Assembly: GCA_964017185.1 (NCBI GenBank)
Contig: OZ024876.1
Coordinates: 29,909,778 to 29,973,777, forward strand
From: Rugalucina vietnamica
Lineage: Eukaryota > Mollusca > Bivalvia > Lucinida > Lucinidae
Direction: 5' to 3'
Length of the DNA stretch: 64,000 nt
This document shows, in pieces, positions 10,923-20,576 of the stretch (the stretch's first letter is position 1; every line of letters starts with the position of its first letter). The notes beneath the pieces are model-generated. The model was not told where the DNA came from. It did not search any database and saw nothing but the letters and a program-made list of their open reading frames with translations. A program made the position numbers and the translations under genes.

Positions 10923-11941
10923 ATGAATCAGAATCAGAATAGTTTACTGGTGAAACGTCAAACTGACAGTACCACGCCCGGGATACGACACTCATTAGTC
11001 TATTTCTCGAAAACCAGAGTTTTCCTGGTATGGCCGCATATTTGGTTTGAAAGTGCCACATGGGAAAGACAAAGATCATGGTCTCTGGTCCTAATCTGGA
11101 CCTTCTGGAAAGGATCCCTTTGGCGTCTGTCGGACAGGTGTTTGAAGAAATGTTATCTTCTGTGGTGGCTGCTTGTCCTGGATCCACAAAACATGCAGTG
11201 GAATCAAAGGCCCTTACGCCCTGATCCTGACTTCAGATGTGCTCGCTGCCTGGGAAAGGCACGTCCAATAGATGGAAGACTAGTGAAAGAGGATCAGGTT
11301 GATGACGAAAAAGTTGAGGCTGCTCCAGAGTTCTGTTATCTGGGAGACATGCTTTCTGCTGGTGGTGGTTGTGAACTGGCTGCAGTCACGCGTTGCAAAT
11401 TGGCTTGGGACAACTTCCAACAGCTACTATCCCCTCTGCACCAACCGAAACCTGCCACTTTTGACCAGAGGTCGAGTGTATTCAACTTGTGTGAGAAGTG
11501 TAATGCTGTATGCGGCAGAAACATGGGCTATGACTGTGGCTACACTTAACCGCCTACGGCGCAATGACCGCGCAATGATCCGCTGGATCTGTTATGTCCG
11601 GCGAATGATTAAGCAAGCTCAGATTCCCTTCTGTCAAAGCTTGGACTCCAGGATATAGATGTGGTGCTCCGCTCCAGCAGGATGAGATGGTATGTGGTAT
11701 GGACACGTAGAGCGATCTCTCAAGTACGCAAGCTAAACATAGTTGCACAGAAAAGATATGGCAAGCCAAGGAAATCAGGGATGAAGTGCTGTTAGACGAC
11801 AGAAAAAAGCTAGGAATGGATAAAGCTGATCCTCAGAATCGCTCAGAGTGGAGAAGTCGTCTGAGAAGGAGACTTGTCAAACAAGTCCAACCCTCAGTAG
11901 AGGACAACGGACTATAAACGGGTATGATGATGATGATGACC
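10923..11941 (+). mobile_element. 5'-truncated non-LTR retrotransposon (LINE), 3' end of the ORF
   Basis: Open frames shifted against one another encode a zinc-knuckle-like CARCLGKARPIDGR, then FCYLGDMLSAGGGCELAAVT, then TRGRVYSTCVRSVMLYAAET, then RRNDRAMIRWICYVRRM. This is the conserved thumb/C-terminal region of a LINE reverse transcriptase family common in marine invertebrates. The motif order is preserved but at least two frameshifts are needed, so it is dead. The 3' end runs into GGGTATGATGATGATGATGA, the short trinucleotide tail on which such LINEs end. The catalytic reverse-transcriptase core and endonuclease are missing, consistent with 5' truncation. Confidence 0.8.
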
Positions 11942-12610
11942 CTTCTATTGTAAAACCCATCAGATCGCTAGCTCCCGAAACTCCGCGGGCGGCAATGACA
12001 TGCATGCCTTATAAATCAACTCATGAATGTTAACTTTTCCCATGTTTGAGTTAAAATTAACCTGCTATAACTATTGTAAAGTACCAGTATGCAGCGGAGC
12101 AGTGTGCACTTATGAACAGTCCGGAAACGACCAGGATTTGCGCTTATTGGAGCATGTGCGCTAATTAGAACGAATACGATTATCTACAGAATCGAACCTT
12201 GCGGAACTACTTTTGGCCATCTACCGTGAAATTTATTTTTGCGCTCGCCTGTAAGAGATGACGTCATTATAGGGTCATTTCGCCTGGTTCCCACTTAAAA
12301 CAAGTGTTGTTGTTTTTTTAATAATGAACATGAAATGAAATAATTCCGTGGTGATAAAATGTGTATTCCTTGCGTAAGTATTTCAATTCAAAGCACCAAG
12401 AGTAGCAGGATTATTTTGAGAAAAAAAAATAACTCAAATAGAGCTATTTCAATATTTGATTCAGAAAGTTTAATTTAAACTTTAAAGTTGATAAAATTCG
12501 TCAGTGACCAGTTACCGCCAATACCGGTGTGTCACCTTATTATACCAGGGATAATATTGAATATTATGGTAGAGAGTCGGGTCAGATGAAGCCCTGGTGT
12601 CATATCATAT
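11942..12610. other. intron, nothing recognised
   Basis: AT-rich sequence with no recognised repeat or exon. Confidence 0.4.
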
Positions 12611-13073
12611 GCTTTCAGAATAAAAAAAAAATAAATCTGTCTATTTGCCAATTTCCAGCAAGAGTTTTCCATTCAAATGGCATTTCAACAGCCCCCCCCC
12701 CCTCCTCCATTCATATGTGACCTATGTTAACCTTTTCGTAAAATAGGTCAAGGTCATCCCAGGGCCATGATTTATACAAACTTTGTAGAACTCCATTTTC
12801 TGATGCTCCATGCCAGGTTTCAAAATCATAGGCCTCCTACTAGTTCTGGAGAAGTTTTTAAGGTTTTTTGCTATTTTATAGCTATGGCGGTCATCTTGGT
12901 CATGTGACCTTGACCATTTAAAAAAAAAATATATTCACCCCTTCCTGACGATGCTCAACATAAAGTTTGGCTTTGATTGCCCTAGCAGTTTCAGAGAAGT
13001 TGTTTGAATATTACAGTATGGTGTATTAAACATGTAAATAGCCTCCAGGCAGGGGCAGACAACCACCTGGGGA

Positions 13074-13121
<48 letters not shown>

Positions 13122-13611
13122 CATAAACACAATTCTTCTGTCCATTTGCATACTCTCAGCAAGTGTCCTCCCATTTACTTACATTTTTCTTTTCCCCCAT
13201 TTAAATTTCATTGGCGATCTATGTTGACCTTGCCGTAAAAAGGTCAAGGTCGTCGCAGGGTCATGATTTATGAGCTCCATTGCCTGATGCTTCGTGCCAA
13301 CGGTTTCAAAATCATAGGCCTCCTGAATTGAGAAATAGATTTTTAAGGGGTTTTGCTATCTATAGCAATGATAGCCATCTTTGTCACGCGACTTTGACCA
13401 TTTAATACGAACTTTGGTTCCCCTTTCCTAAAATTGCTCCATTTGACGTTTGGTTTTGATTGGCCAAGCAGTTACAGAGAAGAAGACGTTTTAACACTGT
13501 GGACAATAGTCTTGATCAAGTCTATGTGGACAACATGGACGACGGAGCATTCAAAGGCATAGGGCCTACTTTAAGCTCACCTTGTGGGCCTAACGGCTCA
13601 GGTGAGCTAAA
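12611..13611 (-). mobile_element. family B element, copy 1 (minus orientation, partial)
   Basis: The right end, ACGGCTCAGGTGAGCTAAAA, is the reverse complement of the family B start. Two diverged internal units carry GGTCAAGGTCATCCCAGGG, CAAAATCATAGGCCTCCT and CATCTTGGTCATGTGACC-like strings. A poly(T) run separates the units. The CAGGTGAGCG end is not present. Confidence 0.75.
13078..13121. repeat. poly(T) tract
   Basis: About 44 consecutive T inside the family B element. Confidence 0.9.
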
Positions 13612-13737
13612 ATGCTAAATATTGTGCAGCTAAGCATTGAAGGCATGCGTCTTGATTTTGGGCCGGGCCCATGCCATCAGTTTTTCCTAGACTTTTTTTT
13701 TTTTAGTGAATTTTTTTAGTATCATGTCTTTATTCAG

Positions 13738-13798
13738 ATTGTCGATGCCTGTGGAAGGCTGCGAGATTTATTCAAAAAGAAGTCTAAAACAAAACCAG
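13738..13798 (+). CDS. death-domain protein, basic-helix exon (copy 1)
   Basis: After the acceptor TGTCTTTATTCAG this 61-bp exon reads, in phase 0, IVDACGRLRDLFKKKSKTKP plus one base, and ends at the donor GTAGGT. The phases join exactly to the exon ending at 8583 and to the exon starting at 15367 (split GTA, Val). The peptide would extend the last death-domain helix into a Lys-rich tail. The exon and its donor are tandemly duplicated 72 bp downstream. Reading through the first donor meets TAG, so one copy at a time must be used. Confidence 0.55.
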
Positions 13799-13809
13799 GT
13801 AGGTTCTAG

Positions 13810-13870
13810 ATTGAGTCTGCCTTTGGAAGGCTGCGAGATTTATTCAAAAAGAAGTCTAAAACAAAACCAG
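13810..13870 (+). CDS. tandem duplicate of the basic-helix exon (alternative or dead)
   Basis: An exact-period (72 bp) duplicate of 13738-13798 with its donor GTAGGT. The upstream TTCTAG of the first copy's intron start supplies an AG, after which the frame reads IESAFGRLRDLFKKKSKTKP in the same phase. The two copies cannot be spliced together through a 10-base intron. This copy is therefore either a mutually exclusive exon or a recent silent duplication. Its acceptor lacks a good pyrimidine tract of its own. Confidence 0.4.
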
Positions 13871-14212
13871 GTAGGTTCTAGATTGAGTCTGATTGGAGTA
13901 CAAGTAAGACATGTAACTTGAATCAGTTGAAAGAACAGGCGCAGCGATAAAGCCCAGGCTTTGGTATGATGGGTCCCTGGTTCGTCCGTCATTTCCACAG
14001 CTCTTGAGATAGGCTAATAGTTAGTCACACTAGACAGAGAGGCCCACGGTAGTAAAAAATATCAAGTATCTGTGGATGGGAATGTTTTGCTTAGTTTCAA
14101 AGGCTGACAAAAAGACAAAAGTTTGGCGGTGGGGTTGGGGCGGCACTGCGACAGAATTGTGGACTAATGACCATCGCTCGAAATAAGTGAATTTTAATGC
14201 ATTCTTTAAGAT

Positions 14213-14354
14213 ACTTAACACTTGCCCGTGCAATATACAGAGATTTTCAGCTGTAAAAATTGATATTTTTCGGTTGAAAATTTTTGATATTTTTGCTTAA
14301 AACATTTGTTTAGAACCGCCTCGGCCAGATGGTTCTAATGAGTGATCTAGTGAT
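14213..14354. mobile_element. family D fragment
   Basis: Contains TTGCCCGTGCAATATACAGAG, TTTTGCTTAAAACATTTG and GAACCGCCTCGGCCAGATGG, then is broken by the adjoining CCCTAGTGTG element. Confidence 0.55.
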
Positions 14355-14649
14355 CCCTAGTGTGGTTCTAAAGAATAGGGCGTAGTCACAAAAGTCTTTC
14401 AGCATCCTGGCATTGTTAACAGCTCAAGTACAAGTGATTTCGCAAGTATACCCCTTATTTTTTACAAGAATTTTCTGTTTTATTAATTTTCATGAATAAG
14501 CAAATTCAACGATTTGAATAATAGGTATTAAGGTTAAATTGCTAGGTCCATGCATCTCTATCAGACCAATTATATTATTCCAGAACATGCTATTGTTGGT
14601 ATATGAATATTTTTGTGACTTCGCCCTATTCTGTAGAATCACACTAGGG
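14355..14649. mobile_element. 295-bp TIR element with CCCTAGTGTG ends
   Basis: The left end CCCTAGTGTGGTTCTA and AGAATAGGGCGTAGTCACAA are matched, inverted, by TTGTGACTTCGCCCTATTCT and TAGAATCACACTAGGG at the right, giving roughly 40-bp imperfect TIRs. It sits inside a D element remnant. No target duplication could be fixed. Confidence 0.7.
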
Positions 14650-14872
14650 GTGGGTTTGGAAACTATGTAATTTTACATCATGCAAATGTGTTCATTGTTT
14701 AGGACAATATTATTTTATGGCATTTAGGTGGTCCCTATTACCACACTGGCAGCCATGAGATTTGGTTTCAGGGTTGCAAGATAGAGCTTATAACACATCC
14801 AAAACCTTGCAGTTGTATATAGGTTTTCCCTCGTTTTTCCTTGATTTTCGACATTTTTGTTAGTATTCATGA

Positions 14873-15080
14873 ATATGGCGTAGTGGTAGAGCGTCGGACT
14901 CCGAATCGAGAGATCCTGGGTTCGATCCCCACAGGCGTAACCGTGTTGTGTCCTTGAGCAAGACACATTAACTCCCTACAGTACTGGTTAAACACAGGAA
15001 GCGTTGGCTCCGTCCCGACATGACTGAAAGATTGTTGAAGCCGTTGTCGAAATCGTTAAGCCTAAATACAAACAAACAAA
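14873..15080 (+). mobile_element. tRNA-derived SINE, nearly complete
   Basis: A-box GGCGTAGTGGTAGAGCG, B-box GGGTTCGATCCCC, then TGTCCTTGAGCAAGACACAT, a conserved body AGCGTTGGCTCCGTCCCGAC with ATGACTGAAAGATTGTTG, and an AAACAAACAAA tail. Best-preserved member of the SINE type seen at 4676, 5478 and 18793. Confidence 0.8.
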
Positions 15081-15154
15081 GAATCATGTTAACGGTTGCT
15101 ATGGAAACTTGGAAATGGCATTTTTCATAGTGCAAAAGAGTTTATTTTTGAGGA

Positions 15155-15156
<2 letters not shown>

Positions 15157-15198
<42 letters not shown>
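15157..15198. repeat. poly(T) tract
   Basis: About 42 T, 169 bp upstream of the exon at 15367. Confidence 0.9.
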
Positions 15199-15200
<2 letters not shown>

Positions 15201-15366
15201 ATATCTGGGGTCCCAATGAATGATTTTGCACCCTGGGGTGCAAGGTAGGTCAAATAAGCCTCCGGGTTAATGCGTCTCTGTCTAAATACCATATTCACTG
15301 ATTTATCCGACGCAGTGAGAGACCAAGAAAACAGGGGCCAATATTTTTTTCGCTCCTTCATTTCAG

Positions 15367-15459
15367 TAATGGAAGAAGAATTTGATAGAGACAATGTTGA
15401 TTTTCTGCCTCCAATAATGGTTGAAGAGAAGACAAGTGCTCAACGAGAAGGCGCTGCAA
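15367..15459 (+). CDS. death-domain protein, first DRDNV-FLPPI-VEEK exon
   Basis: Acceptor CTTCATTTCAG and donor GTAGGT define a 93-bp phase 1-1 exon. It encodes (V)MEEEFDRDNVDFLPPI, then MVEEKTSAQREGAA. The acidic start and the run DRDNVDFLPPI-MVEEK are repeated almost exactly in the next exon. An exon of 3n length in phase 1-1 can be duplicated or skipped without shifting frame. I do not recognise the motif from a named family; the short hydrophobic FLPPI core between acidic stretches resembles a linear docking motif (inference). Confidence 0.65.
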
Positions 15460-15605
15460 GTAGGTAGTGTGTGTGTTATGTCCCTTTGCATCTTAATTTG
15501 GCAGATCACATGATGCGTACACCGTAGCTTCTATAAATTGCACAGCTATTCAATCAATAAATTGCACAGCTATTCAATAAATAGTACAATCTCTGACATA
15601 CTGTG

Positions 15606-15700
15606 TCAGAGAGTCGACTCTCGGCTCAGTGGTTAGAGCATTGGAATTCTATCCAGGGAGTCCTAGATTCGAATCCCGACAGAGACGCGTGATTTTTTTT
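15606..15700 (+). mobile_element. tRNA-derived SINE head
   Basis: CGGCTCAGTGGTTAGAGCAT resembles a tRNA D-arm/A-box, and CTAGATTCGAATCCCGAC a T-arm/B-box. It is followed by a T-rich segment in place of a recognisable body. Confidence 0.55.
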
Positions 15701-16141
15701 TTTCAAACTATACATCATCTCTTATTTACTTTCATATTCGTAAGATATGTGGGCCTAGTGTTACCACCATCTACCCGTATGGGCTGTGCTATCGACGCGT
15801 ATCTTTTATTTTAACGAGTTTGAGCATGAACATGGTGAATATCAGAATTGTAGTGGGCCCATTCATATATGTCACCATTCTAATATTGTATTCATAAACT
15901 GTATATGTTTAACATTTTTGCTCTTCAACATTCACTGTCTTCACTGTATTTCTATTGTTTTGTGGTTATAAACATTGTATTATGTTTTATACCGAATAAA
16001 GTTTTTGTACTTCAAACGAAGCCAAATATTCAAATTTAATTATTTAACATTTTATTTTTTCACAAAAATTTCTCAATAAAATCATATGATGTGGGTGGCA
16101 TTAGAATACAAATCTGTCATTAGCCTAAAGTTGGCCCTGCT

Positions 16142-16405
16142 CATCAGGAAAACATGTCCGTGTAATGTATACCCCTTTGAACCCCACTTTTATATATAGC
16201 AAAAATGGGTATGCAGGGGTATACCTATTTTTCTTATTTTTGCTCCATAACATAGAGTGTGGGTACTCGTTAGAACCGCCTCAGCGAGGCGGTTCTAACG
16301 TGTACCCACAATCTATGTTTTGAGCAAAAATAAGAAAAATATCCAAATTTTTCAGCTGAAAGCTCAAAAAATATTTGTTTATTGTGTGGGCAAGTTTTCG
16401 TAATG
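16142..16405. mobile_element. family D element, copy 3 (complete)
   Basis: Ends CATCAGGAAAACATGTCCGT and GGGCAAGTTTTCGTAATG are imperfect TIRs. The centre is the hairpin GTTAGAACCGCCTCAGCGAGG / CGGTTCTAAC flanked by TGTGGGTACTC and GTACCCACA. It ends 50 bp before the next exon's acceptor. Confidence 0.85.
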
Positions 16406-16455
16406 TATTGACAGATGCGTAAACTTACACACATCTACGTAATTGCTGTTTGCAG

Positions 16456-16578
16456 ATGACGAGGTGTATGATCGGGATAACGTCAAATTTCTACCACCTA
16501 TAGTTGTGGAAGAGAAGGTCATGCATATGGTATCGGACCCGGGGGTCAAGGAAATCAACCCCGACAACTTGCTTCACA
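16456..16578 (+). CDS. death-domain protein, second DRDNV-FLPPI-VEEK exon
   Basis: Acceptor TTGCTGTTTGCAG, donor GTATGT; 123 bp, phase 1-1. It encodes (N)DDEVYDRDNVKFLPPIVVEEK, then a tail VMHMVSDPGVKEINPDNLLH. The first 20 residues align with the exon at 15367 (DRDNV-FLPPI-VEEK shared), so the two arose by exon duplication; the tails differ. Nearly the whole flanking intron on both sides is family D sequence, in opposite orientations. The split codons join as A|AT (Asn) from the previous exon. Confidence 0.65.
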
Positions 16579-16602
16579 GTATGTAGTCTAAGTTGCATTA
16601 TT

Positions 16603-16870
16603 CATTACGAAAACATCCCCATGCAATGTACAGAGATTTTTTTTTAAATTGTAGAAATTGTTTGATAATTTTGAAATTCTTCTTTTTGCTCAAAACATAG
16701 CTTGTGGGGTATACGTTAGAACCGCCTCGCCCGAGGCGGTTCTAATGAGTACCCAGTAAAACCCACAATCTATGTTTTGGACAAACATAAACAATAGGTA
16801 TATCCCTGTATACCCCAGTTGAATAAAAGTGGGTTGCAAGGGGATATACATTACACGGACATTTTGACGT
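16603..16870. mobile_element. family D element, copy 4
   Basis: Begins CATTACGAAAACATCCCCAT, 24 bp after the donor at 16579. Central GAACCGCCTCGCCCGAGGCG hairpin; ends TACATTACACGGACATTTTG. Inverted relative to the copy at 16142. Confidence 0.85.
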
Positions 16871-17525
16871 AATTATGTATTTTTACTTTTCCCCCTATTT
16901 CTTACCGTTAAGCTCTTTGTTAACTTTTGTGATACCCTATCATTTTCGTATTACACGCAACATATGATTTTACTGAGAAATTTTGAAAACTCACTGTATT
17001 GTTGTTATTTTTGCATATTTAAGTGCATTTTGCAAGAATCATTTTAAAGCCAAAAAAAGTACAAGCTTGCTATTTTTATAGCTAAAGCTGAAACACAACT
17101 GAAATTCGGCTGGCAAATTAATATAGGCCTAAAACATTCTGCATAGTAACATTTGAGTAGAAATCTGTAATTTGCAAGTTTGCGACATCGGGTAATTTAT
17201 TCCATAATTTGTCTAAATTCTTAAGTATTTCTATAGAATTGCCCAAATACCCACTGTTTTGAGGTCAAGAACCTGATCAAATTTAAAGTAATGTAACGTA
17301 TATGCATATAGCCGAGTTTGCCTAACTCATACACGTTTTATAATAATTTTTCACAAGTCTGATGATTTCAACAAACATATATTGTATGACACTTTACCAG
17401 TATGAAGCTACTTGCTTGATTATTCTTAAAATGATTGGGTTTGATAAATTGAATTAACGATAATCACAGGGAATACTGGTACAACAATAACAATCAAAAT
17501 CAATTCATTAAAGTTTGAACACACT
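16871..17525. other. intron, nothing recognised
   Basis: Very AT-rich sequence without a repeat or exon that I can support. Confidence 0.4.
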
Positions 17526-18197
17526 GTTCTATGCCTAGTCTGATACTACCCGTTTCGTACACCTAGTATGAAACGACCTGCTTCACACCTCAGTATGAAA
17601 CAAACAGGCGTCTCTGCAATGGTTAGCTTCAGCACAATGATACCGTCTGGACTGGCGAACCCTTAATTCTGAGCTTGCGCTGCAACTTAAAGAGTTCTCA
17701 GCCTTGTACCAACAGTACCAAACAGCACCAACCAGTATGAGACCACTAGCTAGTTTACTATTGAGAAATGTATGGAACCCGGTCGGCACTTGTGTGGTTG
17801 CTTAGGCCTATCAGATCGGAGGTTGCCCTGCCACTTAGATAGCCTATTTCGCCTTACAATAATCTACCAAAGTCCCAATGCCACCTCTCAATAAATAGCT
17901 TTTATTTTCTTCGATGTGCACTCTCCAAAGTCTAGAGCCAGAATATCCGATCTGCGAGCAAAACGGTCCTTTTATACCCCAGGGGTGACGTCACAATCTT
18001 TGGGCGATTCGATTTCAAGACTAGTCAATTCTGTCATCGGGGCGTCAAGAGGCTACTTCGTTATACCTGGTTAATAAGCGCCTCGTGACGTTATCATTTT
18101 AATAAGCGTCTACCTGCTATTTTCAGATCGATGCCCAAATACACTAATTTTCCGTCAATTCAGTAAATTTCCAGTTAATAGAGACTAGGCATAGAAC
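17526..18197. mobile_element. 672-bp TIR element with perfect 16-bp ends
   Basis: GTTCTATGCCTAGTCT at the left is repeated as an exact inverse, AGACTAGGCATAGAAC, at the right. The interior has three CAGTATGA(A/G)AC-type repeats near the left end. No coding frame and no clear target duplication. Confidence 0.65.
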
Positions 18198-18474
18198 AAG
18201 CAATCAAAGATGATCATTTCCGTATAGAATTCATGTAAAAATACTAACCTAGCAAGAAATTACAACTGTTTTTAATTTATGAACGCTGATCAAATCTACT
18301 TTCGGTTTAAAAACAAGTAAAGCTTTTATCAAAATTTAGGTACTACGATTTACCGAACTAATTTTGTTACAGTAATAATACAATGCTTGATAATGGATTA
18401 TCTCCCTTTGATATTTGTTGACCGCCTCACCAAACTTTGAAAAGCTTTGACTGATGCTTTTTAAACCATTTCAG

Positions 18475-18530
18475 GGAATGTAGACAGTGTTTTGAGCATG
18501 AGGAGACTATCTTCCCTCGGCCTCCTTTGA
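18475..18530 (+). CDS. death-domain protein, candidate last exon
   Basis: The acceptor CTTTTTAAACCATTTCAG is followed in phase 1 by (R)NVDSVLSMRRLSSLGLL and a TGA at 18528-18530. The phase fits the donor at 16579 and the exon gives a short Leu/Ser-rich C-terminus. No AATAAA is obvious nearby. The alternative is that the transcript continues to the phase-1-compatible exon at 27149. Confidence 0.45.
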
Positions 18531-18792
18531 GATGTCATTCTTCGCCCAGAGGTCGCCTTAGCAGAGACTGTTGTTGTTGTCGTTTCTTTTCCATATCACT
18601 TGTAAAATCTTATTTATGATTATAAGCATTTGACGCGGTGTCTCTCTAGAGAACGTATATGTGGATTTGTTAGTATATACAGCCCAATGCCCACTACCGG
18701 GATATGACGTTATTTTTTGTTTCAGTTTTTAACGACCCATGTCAACAAGATTTCAAAGCTTCCTAGGTATAACAAATCACTGCTTTTGATCA

Positions 18793-18945
18793 AGATGGCC
18801 TACTGGTAGAGCGTTTGGACTCTGGAGTGAGAGGTCGGGGGGCTTTTCTGGTTCAATACCCAGTAAGCGGTGGCTCTTCCCCGAACAGTGCGGACATGAC
18901 TGAAAAATTGTTTGCTGGAACTTTAAATCACATTCATCGCTGTGC
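18793..18945 (+). mobile_element. tRNA-derived SINE fragment
   Basis: A-box-like GGCCTACTGGTAGAGCGTTT, then the shared body AGCGGTGGCTCTTCCCCGAA and GGACATGACTGAAAAATTG. The spacer is diverged and the B-box weak. Confidence 0.6.
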
Positions 18946-19214
18946 ATATAATTGAACCACAAACTGGTACATGCCTGCAGGCCTGATTCGGCAGCATATA
19001 CTGCCTTTTTCTAAACAGTAGGTTCATTCTGATTGATGATTAATACCGCCTCTGTACCACAGCTGTATACCCTATTATACTGGTGATTTTTACAACGCAA
19101 AATGGGACAACATAACACGACACGTGATCAAATGCAGCGCTGTGATTGGAAGCCTGGGTTTCAACCTACAGCAAAGAGTTTATTTCCTTGCTGTATGTAT
19201 GTGCGAGTTCGATA

Positions 19215-19438
19215 TGAGCCGCCGCATGGGATAACCAACAATCTGCATGGGCGCAGATCAGCTTCGCAGTAACTGCGAAGCTGATCAACGCCTTTGTTTT
19301 CGCTACACAGATAGTACAATTCCTCTACTTTCTAAATTCAAAATTTCCAGCCTCTAACCATCTTCTGTGATTGTACAGGCCAGTGTGTGCCTGACGTTGT
19401 CAGAACCCAAATTGTTGGTTTTCTCACGCACAAGCTCA
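19215..19438 (+). mobile_element. family A element, copy 5
   Basis: TGAGCCGCCGCATGGGATAA to TTTTCTCACGCACAAGCTCA, with the intact hairpin CAGCTTCGCAGTAACTGCGA AGCTGATC. CCAACAATCTG / AATTGTTGG subtype. Confidence 0.9.
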
Positions 19439-20576
19439 TATCGTTTCACTGTGTGTTGTTGCCCAATCGATCAGAGTTCCAATCAACGCGTACCATTTTG
19501 ACACGTTCCGTGTAATGTTGTATCAATTTGTGCTGTAACTGAAAAATTTGGTTAAATCACTGGTATACAGGGTGTTGTAAAGTATTTAATTTTTTTGGTA
19601 TGTCATCCACGTTGACTTGATCATTCGATTAATTGTGTTACAGCATGTATGTGTGATTTGGCTAGTTTAGAATCTTGACCAGTTCCGAATCACGTGGAAG
19701 TATCGTCACAAACTACACAACAGCGGTATGATTAAAAACATACTTTTTTGTATGGATTTCAGGTCCATCTAGCGGCTGCATGTTTAAGCAGAATACATTA
19801 ATCTGAAATGATTTTCGTTAACTTTTTTGGCTTCAACATAAATTCCAACATTAAATCAAACACATCCAGAAACATGAACATACTTTTATCGTTATTATTC
19901 CGTTAGAGCCGCCGATTTGTCCAGGTTCGAATCAGCAAAAATCAATGTGGAAACCGAGTATGTTTAAATTGGCAGGCATACGATTATAAGTGTTTACTAC
20001 CGCTCTGCCTAAGGCCCTGTTCATGGCCATAACACACCCAAATAGTTACTGCATAAAACTCAAAACAACATTGAACAAGTTACTTATACAGCTGCTCTTG
20101 TCGGTTTATCACTGAACTGAGCACGATTCCAACGCAAGTTCTACGTGAATGAATATGTTAAGTCCCAAGAGTTTCAGTGCAACGGAAAATCGTAAACTAT
20201 GTGTAATCATTTTCTTCAGTGACAGAGTGGCAAAACTGATAAATCAGTTGCGACATTTTTTGAAGAAAAAAAAATAAATAAAATAACCGTCATGTGATTC
20301 GCAACTGGCAAAATTAAATGATCTGGAACTGGCAAAATTAGTGGTCTTCTACAAACGTATTTCATTATTTAGAAGAATGACAGTTCTTTATAATAGTAAG
20401 ACCAAACTTTATTTGCACTGCACTATTATTTGGAAAACGTGCTGAAAGAATACTAATTCGGAGCTGGTTAAATTACTGTATTTCTTGTTCTATGAAAATA
20501 GTTTAAAATATTTATTTTGTGTATTAGAAAAATAAAATCAAGTTCCATTATAACAATTCTTGCTTCCTCGGTTATC
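19439..20576. other. no gene seen
   Basis: AT-rich sequence, no recognised repeat. GAACTGGCAAAATTA-like words recur near 20300-20340 but do not form a clear array. Confidence 0.4.

Noticed and set aside
10909-11187. Minus-strand frame opposite the LINE at 10923
   Set aside because: Shadow of the LINE reading frame; the plus strand carries the recognisable conserved motifs.
19770-19820. Possible phase-1 exon after GGATTTCAG
   Set aside because: Only 15 codons to a stop, no donor, no conserved motif; upstream pyrimidine tract weak.
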